DNA from: Sinorhizobium numidicum
GTDB lineage: Bacteria > Pseudomonadota > Alphaproteobacteria > Rhizobiales > Rhizobiaceae
NCBI RefSeq assembly: GCF_029892045.1
Contig: NZ_CP120367.1
Location: 1,240,001 to 1,304,000 of the forward strand
Length of the DNA stretch: 64,000 bases
Direction: 5' to 3'
The notes beneath the pieces are model-generated. The model searched no databases, was not told where the DNA came from, and saw only the letters and a program-made list of their open reading frames with translations. Of the stretch, positions 11,554 to 20,268 are shown piece after piece (the first letter of the stretch is position 1; each line of letters starts with the position of its first letter). The position numbers were made by a program, and so were the translations under genes.

Positions 11554-12246
11554 ATGGCCGCGATAAAGCTCAATGTCATCAAGCCCAGCGTCAACAACAT
11601 GACGGTTCGCGTGTTCCTGAGGGCGGCAAAACTCGATTTCAGCGAACATGACGTCTACGGGCAGACGCGCTCCGCCGAATATCTGGCGCGGGCGCCCTCG
11701 CATCTGACGCCGATGATCGAAACGGCGGATCTCCCCAAGGGCGCGCTCTGGGAAAGCTGTGCGATCATGCAATATCTCTGCAACAAGCATGGGCTCGATG
11801 GCTTTTATCCGAAGGATCCCGAGACGCGCGCGATGATCGACAGCGCGATGTTCTACCTGATCGGCACGTTCTATCCCTATCTCGCACGAGCCACCTACCC
11901 GGCGCTCAATTTCCCGCAATATCCGGGCGAGGTCGGCCATAGCGACGCCGATGCGGAAACCAAGGAGCGAGCGCGCAAGGCAGCCGTGGAGGCGATCGCC
12001 GAACCGCTCGAGGTCTTCCACATGTTCTATATGGGCGATAAGCCGTTCATCGGCGGAGCCAAGCCGTCGATCGCCGACATAAGGCTTGCTGCAACGCTCG
12101 AGTTTCTAGCGGTGATCGACTACCCCCTGCCGGATTGGGCGAAAACCTACATGGCAAATATGGAGACATCGCTCGGCAACGCTTACGCCGAACCCGCCGC
12201 AGACGTCCGGTCCTATATCGATTTTGTGAAGTCGCAGAGGCAGTAG
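11554..12246 (+). CDS. Glutathione S-transferase family protein
   Basis: The 230-residue cytoplasmic protein has an N-terminal thioredoxin-like domain ending in a typical G-site region (LTPMIET then ALWESCAIMQYL, residues ~48-78, where the Glu-Ser pair contacts glutathione). An all-helical C-terminal domain with the family helix FIGGAKPSIADI follows near residue 165. GGAGG lies seven bases before the ATG. The spacing to the upstream VOC gene (51 bases) suggests co-transcription. A detoxification or isomerase role with the VOC protein is possible but not shown. Confidence 0.85.
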   Translation: MAAIKLNVIKPSVNNMTVRVFLRAAKLDFSEHDVYGQTRSAEYLARAPSHLTPMIETADLPKGALWESCAIMQYLCNKHGLDGFYPKDPETRAMIDSAMFYLIGTFYPYLARATYPALNFPQYPGEVGHSDADAETKERARKAAVEAIAEPLEVFHMFYMGDKPFIGGAKPSIADIRLAATLEFLAVIDYPLPDWAKTYMANMETSLGNAYAEPAADVRSYIDFVKSQRQ

Positions 12247-12264
12247 GATCAGCGGCGAGCGAAC

Positions 12265-12918
12265 TCATCCGATGAGGAGAATGAGGCCGGTCGCGCCGAG
12301 TGCAATCGTCCAGAGGCGGTCGAAGTTGATCCACGCCGAGCGCAGAGCCTGAAGACCGAGCCAGCCGAAGACGATGAGTGCGACCGCCGCAGTGACGGCG
12401 AGCATCGCGACGGTATGCACGCTAATGGCGGCAAGCGAGACTGGAAGCGAGTTGGTCATGCCGACGATCCCGGCGTGATCCGCGAGGCAGAGGTTCAGGA
12501 CCGCAGGCACCAGCATCAGTCCCGCCCCATGGCTCGTCGCCACGAGGAAGGACCATAGCGCGAGGCCCGTCATGCCGGTGCGCATGCCGACCCTGACGCG
12601 GTGGCGATGTCCGTAAAAGCCGAGATATCCGGCCACACCGAGAATGGCGAGGGCGGTAACGAACTGTAGGTTACGCAAATCCACGACCGCTCCGAATGCG
12701 GCCAGCATGATCAACACCATCGCGATGGAGGCGGCATGGCCGATGGCGATCGGAACCAGGGACAGCCAGACGACGCGCACACTTTGCCGGTGGAGACCGA
12801 GCGCCACGGCGAAGAGCCAGCCCATCGCGGGGTTGGCGCCGTGAAACGCTCCAAGGCCCGCCAACGATATCCAGGGCCAGAAATCCGTCATTCGCAACGG
12901 TGGGACGCCGCCCCACAT
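12265..12918 (-). CDS. Polytopic membrane protein paired with methanethiol oxidase
   Basis: This 217-residue inner-membrane protein has about six hydrophobic helices. The N-terminal motif GLGAFHGANPAMGWLFAVAL has His and Asn-Pro in the first helix, recalling metal-transport families of the NicO/UreH type, though the match is too loose to assign a substrate. It begins three bases after the stop of the methanethiol oxidase gene, so the two are co-translated. An alternative start is the ATG at 12891. Because the oxidase family needs a metal centre, a metal-supply role is plausible, but this is inference. Confidence 0.7.
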   Translation of the reverse strand: MWGGVPPLRMTDFWPWISLAGLGAFHGANPAMGWLFAVALGLHRQSVRVVWLSLVPIAIGHAASIAMVLIMLAAFGAVVDLRNLQFVTALAILGVAGYLGFYGHRHRVRVGMRTGMTGLALWSFLVATSHGAGLMLVPAVLNLCLADHAGIVGMTNSLPVSLAAISVHTVAMLAVTAAVALIVFGWLGLQALRSAWINFDRLWTIALGATGLILLIG

Positions 12919-12921
12919 CCC

Positions 12922-14316
12922 TCATGGATAGCAGTAGGAATCCGAAGAGCAATCGCCGCCTTCGAGCCGAACCTGATGCGGGCGGTGGCCCTTCGGCCAG
13001 TCGACGAAGAAATTCTCGTCGAAGGAAATCCCGCCATTGTCGCCGGCGTCCAGCTTCACCATCCAGCCATCAATGCCGTCCGGGTAGAATTGTGGATCGA
13101 TCGCGCCGTAGAGTGAGTTGGTGAAATAGATTCGTTTGCCGTCACGGCTGATTTCCACCATCTGCGGACCACCGTTGAGCGCGCCGTTTGCGGCCTTCGG
13201 ATGCGTCGCGCGGGAAACGATCCCGCCGATCCGAATCCGCCCCGTCTCTTTGGGCGCGAGGGGATCGGAAACATCATACTGGATCATGTCGCCCGTGCCC
13301 CAGCAGGAAACATAGAGGAAACGATCATCCATCGAGAGATCGATATCGGTGACGAGCGGCGCGACTGCCTTGAAGTCCTTGAGCACGGGCGGCAACAGAT
13401 CCGGATCGGCCGGCTCCGCCGGAATTTCGATCACTTTCTTCGCCGCCCACTGATCGCCGTCGCGATACCAGGTCCAGATCGATGCGGAGAGATCCTTGAG
13501 GCTGATGACGCAGCCGACGAAGCCGTAGGCCTTGGTCGGATCATGGGCAGGACGCAATTCGAAGACGAGTTGATGTTCCTCGCCGAAGTCGATTTCCTGG
13601 AGGTGCTTGCGCTTGTGCAGGTCCCAGAAATGCAGCTTGCGTCCATAGTTTGAGCCGAGAAGCACTTCCGGAACAAGACCATTTTCGAAAGTATCGGGCG
13701 TACCCCATTCGCTGGTGATCATCGTGTCGTGACCGAGATGCCACCAGAAGTCATAGGCGAGCCTTTGCGGTCCGCGATCCATCTCCCATTGGCCGAGCAC
13801 GTCGAAACTATCATGGTCCAGCAGGAAGATGCCGCCCGGCGCATTGCCGTCGCGGTCCGCAAGCGCGTTGACGTAGATTCCCTCGGGTCCGCAATGAATC
13901 GTGTGCAATCGGGAATAGTTTGCCCTATCGGCGATTTCCGAAGGCCCGATGACGCGGACGATCCGCGGGTTCCTGGGATCGGGTTTCGTATCGACGATGT
14001 GCAGCCGCGACGACCTCAGCCCGGGCACGACGAGGTAGCGGCGCTCCACATGCGGATGCGGCGCGTTCGGACACAGGCAGGACGAACAGGCGTTCCAGCC
14101 GAAATGATGGAGCTCGTCGCCGACATTCGGCATGTCCACCTGCCCGACGATTTGGGAATAGCTCGCAGATGCCGGATCGACATCGATGACGGCGATCGCG
14201 TCCGGCCGTTGCCGGTCGGGATCAAAGGCCGCCACGTAGGCGATCGTCTCTTTCGGAGCCTTCGCAGCCATGCGCGGAGATGGATAGAAGGAAGGATCGG
14301 GTCGCCACGTCGTCAT
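12922..14316 (-). CDS. mtoX: Methanethiol oxidase (SBP56/selenium-binding family)
   Basis: The product is about 464 residues, the usual size of SBP56 proteins. It has the conserved cysteine segment NACSSCLCP near residue 78 and HPHVERRYLVVPGL just after. Further family blocks are DFWWHLGHDTMITSEW and, in the middle third, YVSCWGTGDMIQYDVSDP. MtoX converts methanethiol to formaldehyde, hydrogen sulfide and hydrogen peroxide. I prefer the ATG at 14314-14316 because GGGGGAG lies seven bases upstream; the ATG two codons earlier is too close. Known bacterial enzymes are periplasmic, but I see no clear signal peptide here. Confidence 0.88.
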   Translation of the reverse strand: MTTWRPDPSFYPSPRMAAKAPKETIAYVAAFDPDRQRPDAIAVIDVDPASASYSQIVGQVDMPNVGDELHHFGWNACSSCLCPNAPHPHVERRYLVVPGLRSSRLHIVDTKPDPRNPRIVRVIGPSEIADRANYSRLHTIHCGPEGIYVNALADRDGNAPGGIFLLDHDSFDVLGQWEMDRGPQRLAYDFWWHLGHDTMITSEWGTPDTFENGLVPEVLLGSNYGRKLHFWDLHKRKHLQEIDFGEEHQLVFELRPAHDPTKAYGFVGCVISLKDLSASIWTWYRDGDQWAAKKVIEIPAEPADPDLLPPVLKDFKAVAPLVTDIDLSMDDRFLYVSCWGTGDMIQYDVSDPLAPKETGRIRIGGIVSRATHPKAANGALNGGPQMVEISRDGKRIYFTNSLYGAIDPQFYPDGIDGWMVKLDAGDNGGISFDENFFVDWPKGHRPHQVRLEGGDCSSDSYCYP

Positions 14317-14530
14317 TTCCATTCTCCCCCAGAGAAGACAATGCGTGGATCCTGATGCAAGCTTAGTAGATGCGGCAAGAAGACGTCGGAAATGCGGCGC
14401 GCTCGCCTTATTTGGGGGCGCACGCGCGCTGTGTGGATATAAGTGTCAGGCCAATCGCCGGCAGCACGGCGGCGATTGAATTCGAAATCGCGCCGAGGAA
14501 AAATGGTACGAAGCTAGATTAGAGGAGCAG

Positions 14531-14830
14531 ATGAAAGAATTCGAGTTTGATGCGGAGCTTTGGCTCTATCCGGGAAAAGGCGGCTGGGATTTCGTCACGC
14601 TGCCGAAGGACATTGCGCGGCAGATCAAATTCCTGGCCGAACCAAAAACGCGGGGATGGCGTAGTGAACCCGTGATCGCACGGGCAGGCAACACCGAATG
14701 GACGACGTCGATCTTTCCTGACAAGGCATCGCAGTCGTTTCTCCTGCCGGTCAAATCGGGAGTACGCCGGAAGGAAAATCTGGCCACGGGACAATCCGTC
14801 CGGATCGAACTGACCCTGAACCGCACCTAG
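14531..14830 (+). CDS. DUF1905 domain protein
   Basis: The 99-residue protein begins FEFDAELWLYPGKGGWDFVTLP, the DUF1905 pattern, with central charged strands and the C-terminal block VKSGVRRKENLATGQSVRIEL. Family members are small beta-rich proteins of unknown role, sometimes fused to YdeI/OmdA-like domains. GAGGAG lies four bases before the ATG. The stop nearly touches the stop of the convergent phnF gene. Confidence 0.8.
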   Translation: MKEFEFDAELWLYPGKGGWDFVTLPKDIARQIKFLAEPKTRGWRSEPVIARAGNTEWTTSIFPDKASQSFLLPVKSGVRRKENLATGQSVRIELTLNRT

Positions 14831-14831
14831 A

Positions 14832-15554
14832 CTAGGTCTCTATCCGAAGCTTCATGCGGTCGGCGGCAAAGCGGGTGCGTGAATATTCGACGGGCCGGCC
14901 TTCGAGATCGGCATTGACCGCTTGCGCCTCCAGGATGATCGCGCCGGGCGACAGCTTGAGGAGGGCGAGCTCGTCCGTATCGGCATGCCGCGCGACGATC
15001 TCCGTCGAAACGCGGACGTAGTCGTCGAGCCCCTGGGCCGCGAAGGCCTTGGTGACGGAACCGAGACGGGCATATTCCTCGGCCATTTTCGGGAAGCGGT
15101 CGGCCGGAAAATAGCCGACGGCTACTGACAGCGGGCGACCGTCGCCGCTGCTGACGGTACGCAGCTCGATGAGCGGCGCGCCCGGCGAAAGGCCGAGCGG
15201 CGCCGCGGTCTCGTGGCTCGCCGGTACCTCTCTATGATCAAGCAGCTTGGAGCCGATTTCCTTTACCTGCCGCCCGAGCCCCTGCGAGAAGCGGGTGCGG
15301 CGAGAGATCGGGTACGTCACCCGCTCCTTGCGCTCAATGAGCGTGCCGCGCCCCTGCACGGCGCGCACAAGCCCCTCCTCCGCAAGCGCTGCCAAGGCAC
15401 TGCGCACCGTGTGGCGGTTGACGCCGAATTCCCGCGCCAGTGCCATCTCCGGCGGAACCATGCCGGTCGCGTCGTAATCGCCATTGCTGATCGCCAGCCG
15501 GATACGATCGGCGATCTGCCGCCAGAGCGCCACGCCTGTCTGCCGCTCGACCAT
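14832..15554 (-). CDS. phnF: GntR/HutC-family regulator of phosphonate genes
   Basis: About 240 residues: an N-terminal winged helix with GMVPPEMALAREFGVNRHTV (residues ~30-50) and GLVRAVQGRGTLIE, then a UTRA ligand domain. It is divergent from the C-P lyase operon, the usual place for PhnF, so it probably represses phnG onward. I place the start at the ATG ending 15554, giving the canonical MVERQTGVALWRQIADRI. A longer reading to 15587 would put its start codon inside the Pho box. Neither start has a strong ribosome site. Confidence 0.87.
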   Translation of the reverse strand: MVERQTGVALWRQIADRIRLAISNGDYDATGMVPPEMALAREFGVNRHTVRSALAALAEEGLVRAVQGRGTLIERKERVTYPISRRTRFSQGLGRQVKEIGSKLLDHREVPASHETAAPLGLSPGAPLIELRTVSSGDGRPLSVAVGYFPADRFPKMAEEYARLGSVTKAFAAQGLDDYVRVSTEIVARHADTDELALLKLSPGAIILEAQAVNADLEGRPVEYSRTRFAADRMKLRIET

Positions 15555-15580
15555 TTTTCTCACTGCCATTTTCGCCATTG

Positions 15581-15598
15581 ATGTCACAAGCCTGTCAT
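15581..15598 (+). promoter_or_regulatory. Pho box upstream of phnG
   Basis: ATGTCAC-AAGC-CTGTCAT matches the PhoB consensus CTGTCAT-N4-CTGTCAT at five of seven and seven of seven positions. It lies 66 bases before the phnG start, so the operon is probably switched on by phosphate starvation. Confidence 0.72.
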
Positions 15599-15633
15599 TT
15601 GCGAGCGCTAAGAAAGAGTATAAGATGTATAGT

Positions 15634-15651
15634 TGTCTAGATCAATAGACA
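15634..15651. promoter_or_regulatory. GntR-type palindrome, candidate PhnF operator
   Basis: TGTCTA-GATCAA-TAGACA is a perfect six-base inverted repeat with a six-base spacer in the phnF-phnG gap. It is downstream of the Pho box and 13 bases before phnG, where a bound repressor would block transcription. HutC-type regulators bind TGTxTA-like half sites. Confidence 0.6.
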
Positions 15652-15663
15652 TTTCGAGGTACG

Positions 15664-16137
15664 ATGATGGACGCAACAAAAAAACATGAGGCCCTGCCCG
15701 AGGCCGCCGAACGCAGGGAAGGCATGCGGCTTCTCGCACGCGCTACTCTTAGCGAACTCTCGACCGCTTGGGAGGCGATCGCCGACAAGCCGGAAGTCGC
15801 GCTCGTACGGGGTCCCGAAACAGGACTGGTCATGGTGCGCGGCCGCATCGGCGGCGGCGGGGATCCTTTCAACCTTGGCGAAGCAACTGTGTCCCGCGCC
15901 ACCGTCCGGCTCTCGACCGGCGAGATCGGCCACGGGCAATTGCTCGGCACCGACAAGGAGCGCGCCCGCTTTGCGGCGATCTTCGACGCGCTTTTGCAGA
16001 ATGAGGCGCATCGACCGGCCGTCGACGCGCTGCACCGGCGGATTGCGGCGCGCATCGGGGCCGAGGACCGCCGCAAGGCGGCGGAAACAGCCGCGACCCG
16101 CGTTGATTTCTTCACCATGGTGCGGGGAGACGACTGA
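15664..16137 (+). CDS. phnG: C-P lyase subunit PhnG
   Basis: The 157-residue subunit belongs to the PhnGHIJ core, which joins methylphosphonate-type substrates to the ribose of ATP and then cleaves the C-P bond. The family segment EVALVRGPETGLVMVRGRIGG lies near residue 45 and ATVRLSTGEIGHGQLLG near residue 80. The start may be either of two adjacent ATG codons (15664 or 15667). Its TGA overlaps the ATG of phnH, showing translational coupling. It is the first gene of the operon after the Pho box. Confidence 0.94.
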   Translation: MMDATKKHEALPEAAERREGMRLLARATLSELSTAWEAIADKPEVALVRGPETGLVMVRGRIGGGGDPFNLGEATVSRATVRLSTGEIGHGQLLGTDKERARFAAIFDALLQNEAHRPAVDALHRRIAARIGAEDRRKAAETAATRVDFFTMVRGDD

Positions 16138-16799
16138 TGGCATCGCAAATCTACGCCGGCGCCTTCGCCGATCCGGTCTTCGAGGCGCAATCGGTGTTCC
16201 GCGCCTTCATGGATAGTTTCGCCCAGCCGGGCACCGTTGGCCGCATCTCCGCATTGGCGACGCCGCCGTCCCCGCTCTGCCGAGCGAGCGGCGCCGTTGC
16301 CCTGACGCTCTGCGATCACGACACACCTGTCTGGCTTTCGCCAGCGCTTGCCAAGTCCGCCGTGCCGCGATGGATCGCCTTCCACACCGGCGCGAGCCTG
16401 ACCGAGGACAAGGGCGAGGCCCGCTTTGCCTTCATCGAGAAGGGCGGCAGCGTGCCGGGCTTCGATCAGTTCGCCCTCGGCACGCAGGAATTTCCCGACC
16501 GCTCGACGACGCTGGTCGTCGAAGTCGAAGCGCTGACGAGCGGCCAGCCGCTGATCGCGCGGGGGCCAGGGATCAAGGATGAGATCGAGGTAGCGCCGTT
16601 GGGGCTGCCGGATGTCTTCCTCGATTTCTGGACCGCCAACCGCGCCGTTTTCCCGCGCGGCATCGACCTCGTGCTCACAGCGGAGGACGCGGTGCTCTGC
16701 CTGCCGCGCACGACGAGACTCTCATTTGATCGAAGTGAGCGGGATCCGGGCGGAAAGCCGCTTCACACTTTTCCTCATCCCGCTCCGGAGGAGGCGTGA
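16137..16799 (+). CDS. phnH: C-P lyase subunit PhnH
   Basis: At 220 residues this is the PhnH subunit of the C-P lyase core complex. It begins with the typical FADPVFEAQSVFRAFMDSFAQPG (residues ~8-30) and has TLVVEVEAL and GPGIKDE in the second half. PhnH has no catalytic residues of its own but is needed for complex assembly. The gene overlaps phnG by one base and is followed after three bases by phnI. Confidence 0.94.
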   Translation: MASQIYAGAFADPVFEAQSVFRAFMDSFAQPGTVGRISALATPPSPLCRASGAVALTLCDHDTPVWLSPALAKSAVPRWIAFHTGASLTEDKGEARFAFIEKGGSVPGFDQFALGTQEFPDRSTTLVVEVEALTSGQPLIARGPGIKDEIEVAPLGLPDVFLDFWTANRAVFPRGIDLVLTAEDAVLCLPRTTRLSFDRSERDPGGKPLHTFPHPAPEEA

Positions 16800-16802
16800 T
16801 CC

Positions 16803-17909
16803 ATGTATGTAGCCGTCAAAGGCGGAGAAGCCGCCATCGCCAATGCCCACCGCCTCCTCGCCGACCGCCGTCGCGGCGACCGTTCTCTGCCGTCGATCAC
16901 CATCGAACAGGTCGTCGCACAGCTTGGTCTTGCGGTCGACCGGGTTATGGCGGAGGCCTCGCTCTACGATCGCTCGCTTGCCGCACTGGCGGTACGTCAG
17001 TCCCGCGGCGACATGATCGAAGCGATCTTCATCCTGCGCGCCTACCGCACCACCCTGCCCCGCTTCGGCTATTCCGAGCCGATCGACACCGCGAACATGA
17101 AGGTCGAGCGCCGCGTCTCGGCGACCTATAAGGACCTGCCGGGCGGCCAGCTTCTCGGCCCCACCTTCGACTACACCCATCGCCTGCTCGATCCGTCGCT
17201 GATCAACGACGAACCCGTCGCCGAGCCGGCGGTCAAGGAGCCGGGCGAGCAGGTGATGCGCGTTTCCGACATCCTCGGTGGGGAGGGCCTGATCGAAGGC
17301 GACGGCGAGATGCCTGAAGGCCATGTGATGGGTGATCTCACGCGTGAGCCGATGGAGTTCCCGATGCCGCGCGATCTTCGATTGCAGGCGCTTGCCCGCG
17401 GCGACGAGGGCTTCCTGCTGGCACTCGCCTATTCCACCCAGCGCGGTTATGGCCGCACCCATCCCTTCGTCGGCGAGGTCAGGATCGGCGAGGTCGAGGT
17501 CGAGCTGGATCTGCCGGAACTCGGGTTTGCAGTGTCGCTCGGCGTCATCCGCGTCACCGAATGCCAGATGGTCAACCAGTTCAAGGGTTCCGCCAAGCAG
17601 CCGCCCCAATTCACTCGCGGCTACGGCCTCGTCTTCGGCCAGAGCGAGCGCAAGGCGATGTCGATGTCGCTTGTCGACCGGGCGCTCAGGACCGACGAGT
17701 TCAACGAGGACATCGTCGCGCCCGCCCAGGACCAGGAATTCGTCATCTCGCACGCCGACAGCGTTCAGGCGACTGGCTTCGTCGAGCACCTGAAGCTGCC
17801 CCACTACGTCGATTTCCAGGCCGAACTCGACCTAGTGCGACGCATGCGCCGCGACTATGAGGCCGCCCGCGCCGGCGGTGAGGACGGCATGAAGGAGGCC
17901 GCCGAATGA
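16803..17909 (+). CDS. phnI: C-P lyase subunit PhnI (nucleosidase subunit)
   Basis: The 368-residue protein begins MYVAVKGGEAAIANAH, a canonical PhnI start. It has ILRAYRTTLPRFGYSEP near residue 85 and AYSTQRGYGRTHPFVGEVRIGE near residue 215. PhnI displaces adenine from ATP so the phosphonate can bind ribose C1. The coding sequence overlaps phnJ by four bases (ATGA). Length agrees with the family (~355-370). Confidence 0.95.
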   Translation: MYVAVKGGEAAIANAHRLLADRRRGDRSLPSITIEQVVAQLGLAVDRVMAEASLYDRSLAALAVRQSRGDMIEAIFILRAYRTTLPRFGYSEPIDTANMKVERRVSATYKDLPGGQLLGPTFDYTHRLLDPSLINDEPVAEPAVKEPGEQVMRVSDILGGEGLIEGDGEMPEGHVMGDLTREPMEFPMPRDLRLQALARGDEGFLLALAYSTQRGYGRTHPFVGEVRIGEVEVELDLPELGFAVSLGVIRVTECQMVNQFKGSAKQPPQFTRGYGLVFGQSERKAMSMSLVDRALRTDEFNEDIVAPAQDQEFVISHADSVQATGFVEHLKLPHYVDFQAELDLVRRMRRDYEAARAGGEDGMKEAAE

Positions 17910-18784
17910 ACGACCTTGCCACCTACAATTTTGCCTATCTCGACGAACAGACGAAGCGGATGATCCGGCGGGCGATCCTCAAAGCCATTGCGATTCCCGG
18001 CTACCAAGTGCCCTTTGCCTCGCGCGAAATGCCGATGCCCTATGGCTGGGGCACCGGCGGCGTGCAGGTCACCGCCTCGATCCTCGGGCCGGACGACGTG
18101 CTGAAGGTCATCGATCAGGGGGCCGACGACACGACCAACGCGGTCTCGATCCGCGCCTTCTTCCAAAAGGTCGCCAATGTGGCCATCACTACGAAGACAA
18201 AGGAGGCGACGATCATCCAGACGCGGCATCGCATTCCCGAGGAGCCGCTGAAGGAAGGCCAGACGCTGGTCTATCAAGTGCCGATCCCCGAACCCCTGCG
18301 TTTTCTGGAGCCGCGCGAGACTGAGACGCGCAAGATGCATGCGCTCGAAGAATACGGCCTCATGCATGTGAAGCTCTACGAGGACATCGCCCGCAACGGC
18401 CATATCGCCACGACCTATGCCTATCCGGTGAAGGTCGAGGCTCGCTATGTGATGGACCCCTCACCGACGCCGAAGTTCGACAATCCGAAGATGCACATGT
18501 CGGAAGCGCTGCAGCTCTTCGGCGCCGGACGCGAGAAGCGGATTTACGCCGTGCCGCCCTATACCGAGGTCGTCAGCCTCGACTTCGAAGACCATCCCTT
18601 CGAGATTCAAAAATTCGACAGGCCCTGCGCGCTCTGCGGTGCCGAGGACGTCTATCTCGACGAAGTTGTGCTCGACGACAAGGGCGGACGCATGTTCGTC
18701 TGTTCGGATACCGACCATTGCGAAGACCGACGGGCGCACGGCCATGCCGGCCCGATGCTCGCCCGCCAGGAGGCCGCAGAATGA
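17906..18784 (+). CDS. phnJ: C-P lyase catalytic subunit PhnJ
   Basis: This 292-residue radical-SAM-type enzyme cleaves the C-P bond. The four C-terminal cysteines are arranged C-x2-C-x21-C-x5-C (CALC ... CSDTDHC), the set known to hold the 4Fe-4S cluster and the thiyl radical. The N-terminal FAYLDEQTKRMIRRAILKAI pattern and the GWGTGGVQVTAS segment are family-typical. It overlaps phnI and phnK by four bases each, so all are co-translated. Confidence 0.96.
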   Translation: MNDLATYNFAYLDEQTKRMIRRAILKAIAIPGYQVPFASREMPMPYGWGTGGVQVTASILGPDDVLKVIDQGADDTTNAVSIRAFFQKVANVAITTKTKEATIIQTRHRIPEEPLKEGQTLVYQVPIPEPLRFLEPRETETRKMHALEEYGLMHVKLYEDIARNGHIATTYAYPVKVEARYVMDPSPTPKFDNPKMHMSEALQLFGAGREKRIYAVPPYTEVVSLDFEDHPFEIQKFDRPCALCGAEDVYLDEVVLDDKGGRMFVCSDTDHCEDRRAHGHAGPMLARQEAAE

Positions 18785-19557
18785 GTGCCGTACCGCTTCT
18801 GAAAGTGAACGACGTCTCAAGGTTCTACGGAAGCCGCATCGGATGCCGCAATGTCTCCTTCGAGCTTTATCCGGGCGAGGTGCTCGCCGTTGTCGGCGAG
18901 TCCGGCTCTGGCAAGACCACGCTGCTTTCCTGCCTTTCGACCCGGCTGATGCCGACCTCCGGTATCGTCGAATACCATATGCGCGACGGCCAATACCGCG
19001 ATCTTTCCCGCATGGGTGAGGCCGAACGGCGCTTTCTTATGCGCACAGACTGGGGTTTCGTGCACCAGAATCCGGCCGATGGGTTGCGTATGACGGTTTC
19101 CGCCGGCGCCAATGTCGGCGAGCGGCTGATGGCTATCGGAGATCGCCACTATGGGAACATCCGCGCCGCCGCGATGGACTGGCTCACCCGTGTCGAGATC
19201 GGCGAGGACCGGATCGACGACCAGCCGCGCGCTTTTTCCGGCGGCATGCGCCAGCGACTGCAGATCGCCCGCAATCTCGTGACCTCTCCGCGCCTCGTCT
19301 TCATGGACGAGCCGACCGGCGGTCTCGACGTCTCCGTGCAAGCGCGCCTCCTCGATCTCGTGCGCGGGCTCGTGCACGATCTCGGGCTTGCGGCGATCAT
19401 CGTCACGCACGACCTCGCAGTGGCGCGGCTCCTTTCGCACCGGATGATGGTGATGAAGGATGGCGCCGTCATCGAACAGGGGCTAACCGATCGCGTGCTG
19501 GACGACCCACGCGAGCCCTATACCCAACTCCTCGTTTCCTCCATCCTCCAGGTGTGA
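18781..19557 (+). CDS. phnK: Phosphonate C-P lyase ABC-type ATPase PhnK
   Basis: The 258-residue ABC ATPase has Walker A GESGSGKTT near residue 40, signature FSGGMRQR near 155, Walker B LVFMDEPTGG near 175 and the switch His in VTHD. PhnK docks on the C-P lyase core rather than a membrane permease. I chose the ATG at 18781, which overlaps the phnJ stop as ATGA; it gives the usual length. phnL follows after three bases. Confidence 0.94.
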   Translation: MSAVPLLKVNDVSRFYGSRIGCRNVSFELYPGEVLAVVGESGSGKTTLLSCLSTRLMPTSGIVEYHMRDGQYRDLSRMGEAERRFLMRTDWGFVHQNPADGLRMTVSAGANVGERLMAIGDRHYGNIRAAAMDWLTRVEIGEDRIDDQPRAFSGGMRQRLQIARNLVTSPRLVFMDEPTGGLDVSVQARLLDLVRGLVHDLGLAAIIVTHDLAVARLLSHRMMVMKDGAVIEQGLTDRVLDDPREPYTQLLVSSILQV

Positions 19558-19560
19558 CCA

Positions 19561-20268
19561 ATGGCTACTCCCCTTGTCGTTTCAGAAGTCGCCAAGAGCT
19601 TCACCATGCATTTGCGCGACAGTGTCCGCCTGCCTGTCGTCGCCAATGTCTCCTTCTCGGTGAAAGCTGGCGAATGCGTGGTGCTCGGCGGCCCCTCCGG
19701 TGTCGGCAAGAGCTCGATCCTGAAAATGCTATACGGCAATTACGGCGTCGATGAAGGCCAGATCCTGATGGAGCATCACGGCCGCCTCGTGAACCTTGCG
19801 GATGCCGAGCCGCGCATGGTGCTGGAGGTACGTCGCACCACGCTCGGCTATGTCAGCCAGTTCCTGCGCGTCGTGCCGCGCGTTTCCGCGCTCGATATCG
19901 TCGCCGAGCCGCTTCAGGCCCGCGGCGTGGCTGCAGCGGAGGCGCGCGGACGAGCGGCCGAGCTGCTTTCAAAGCTGAACCTCCCGAAAGAACTATGGTC
20001 CCTGCCGCCCGCCACCTTCTCTGGCGGCGAGCAGCAGCGCGTCAACATCGCCCGCGGCTTCATCACTGACCATAGAATCCTGCTCCTCGACGAGCCGACC
20101 GCGTCCCTTGACGCGAAGAACCGTGCCGTCGTCGTCGAGATGATTGCCGCGAAGAAAGCCGCCGGAACGGCGCTGGTCGGGATTTTCCACGACGAGGAAA
20201 TCCGTGATGCGGTCGCCGATCGCATCATCGACGTTTCGGAGTTCTCGCCGAGGAAGCACGCCGCATGA
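19561..20268 (+). CDS. phnL: Phosphonate C-P lyase ABC-type ATPase PhnL
   Basis: This 235-residue ABC ATPase pairs with PhnK on the C-P lyase complex. Walker A is [10 protein letters not shown] near residue 43, the signature [14 protein letters not shown] near 153, Walker [13 protein letters not shown] near 175 and the switch region IFHDEE replaces the usual THD. That IFHDE form is typical of PhnL. It overlaps the next gene by four bases. Confidence 0.94.
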   Translation: MATPLVVSEVAKSFTMHLRDSVRLPVVANVSFSVKAGECVVLGGPSGVGKSSILKMLYGNYGVDEGQILMEHHGRLVNLADAEPRMVLEVRRTTLGYVSQFLRVVPRVSALDIVAEPLQARGVAAAEARGRAAELLSKLNLPKELWSLPPATFSGGEQQRVNIARGFITDHRILLLDEPTASLDAKNRAVVVEMIAAKKAAGTALVGIFHDEEIRDAVADRIIDVSEFSPRKHAA

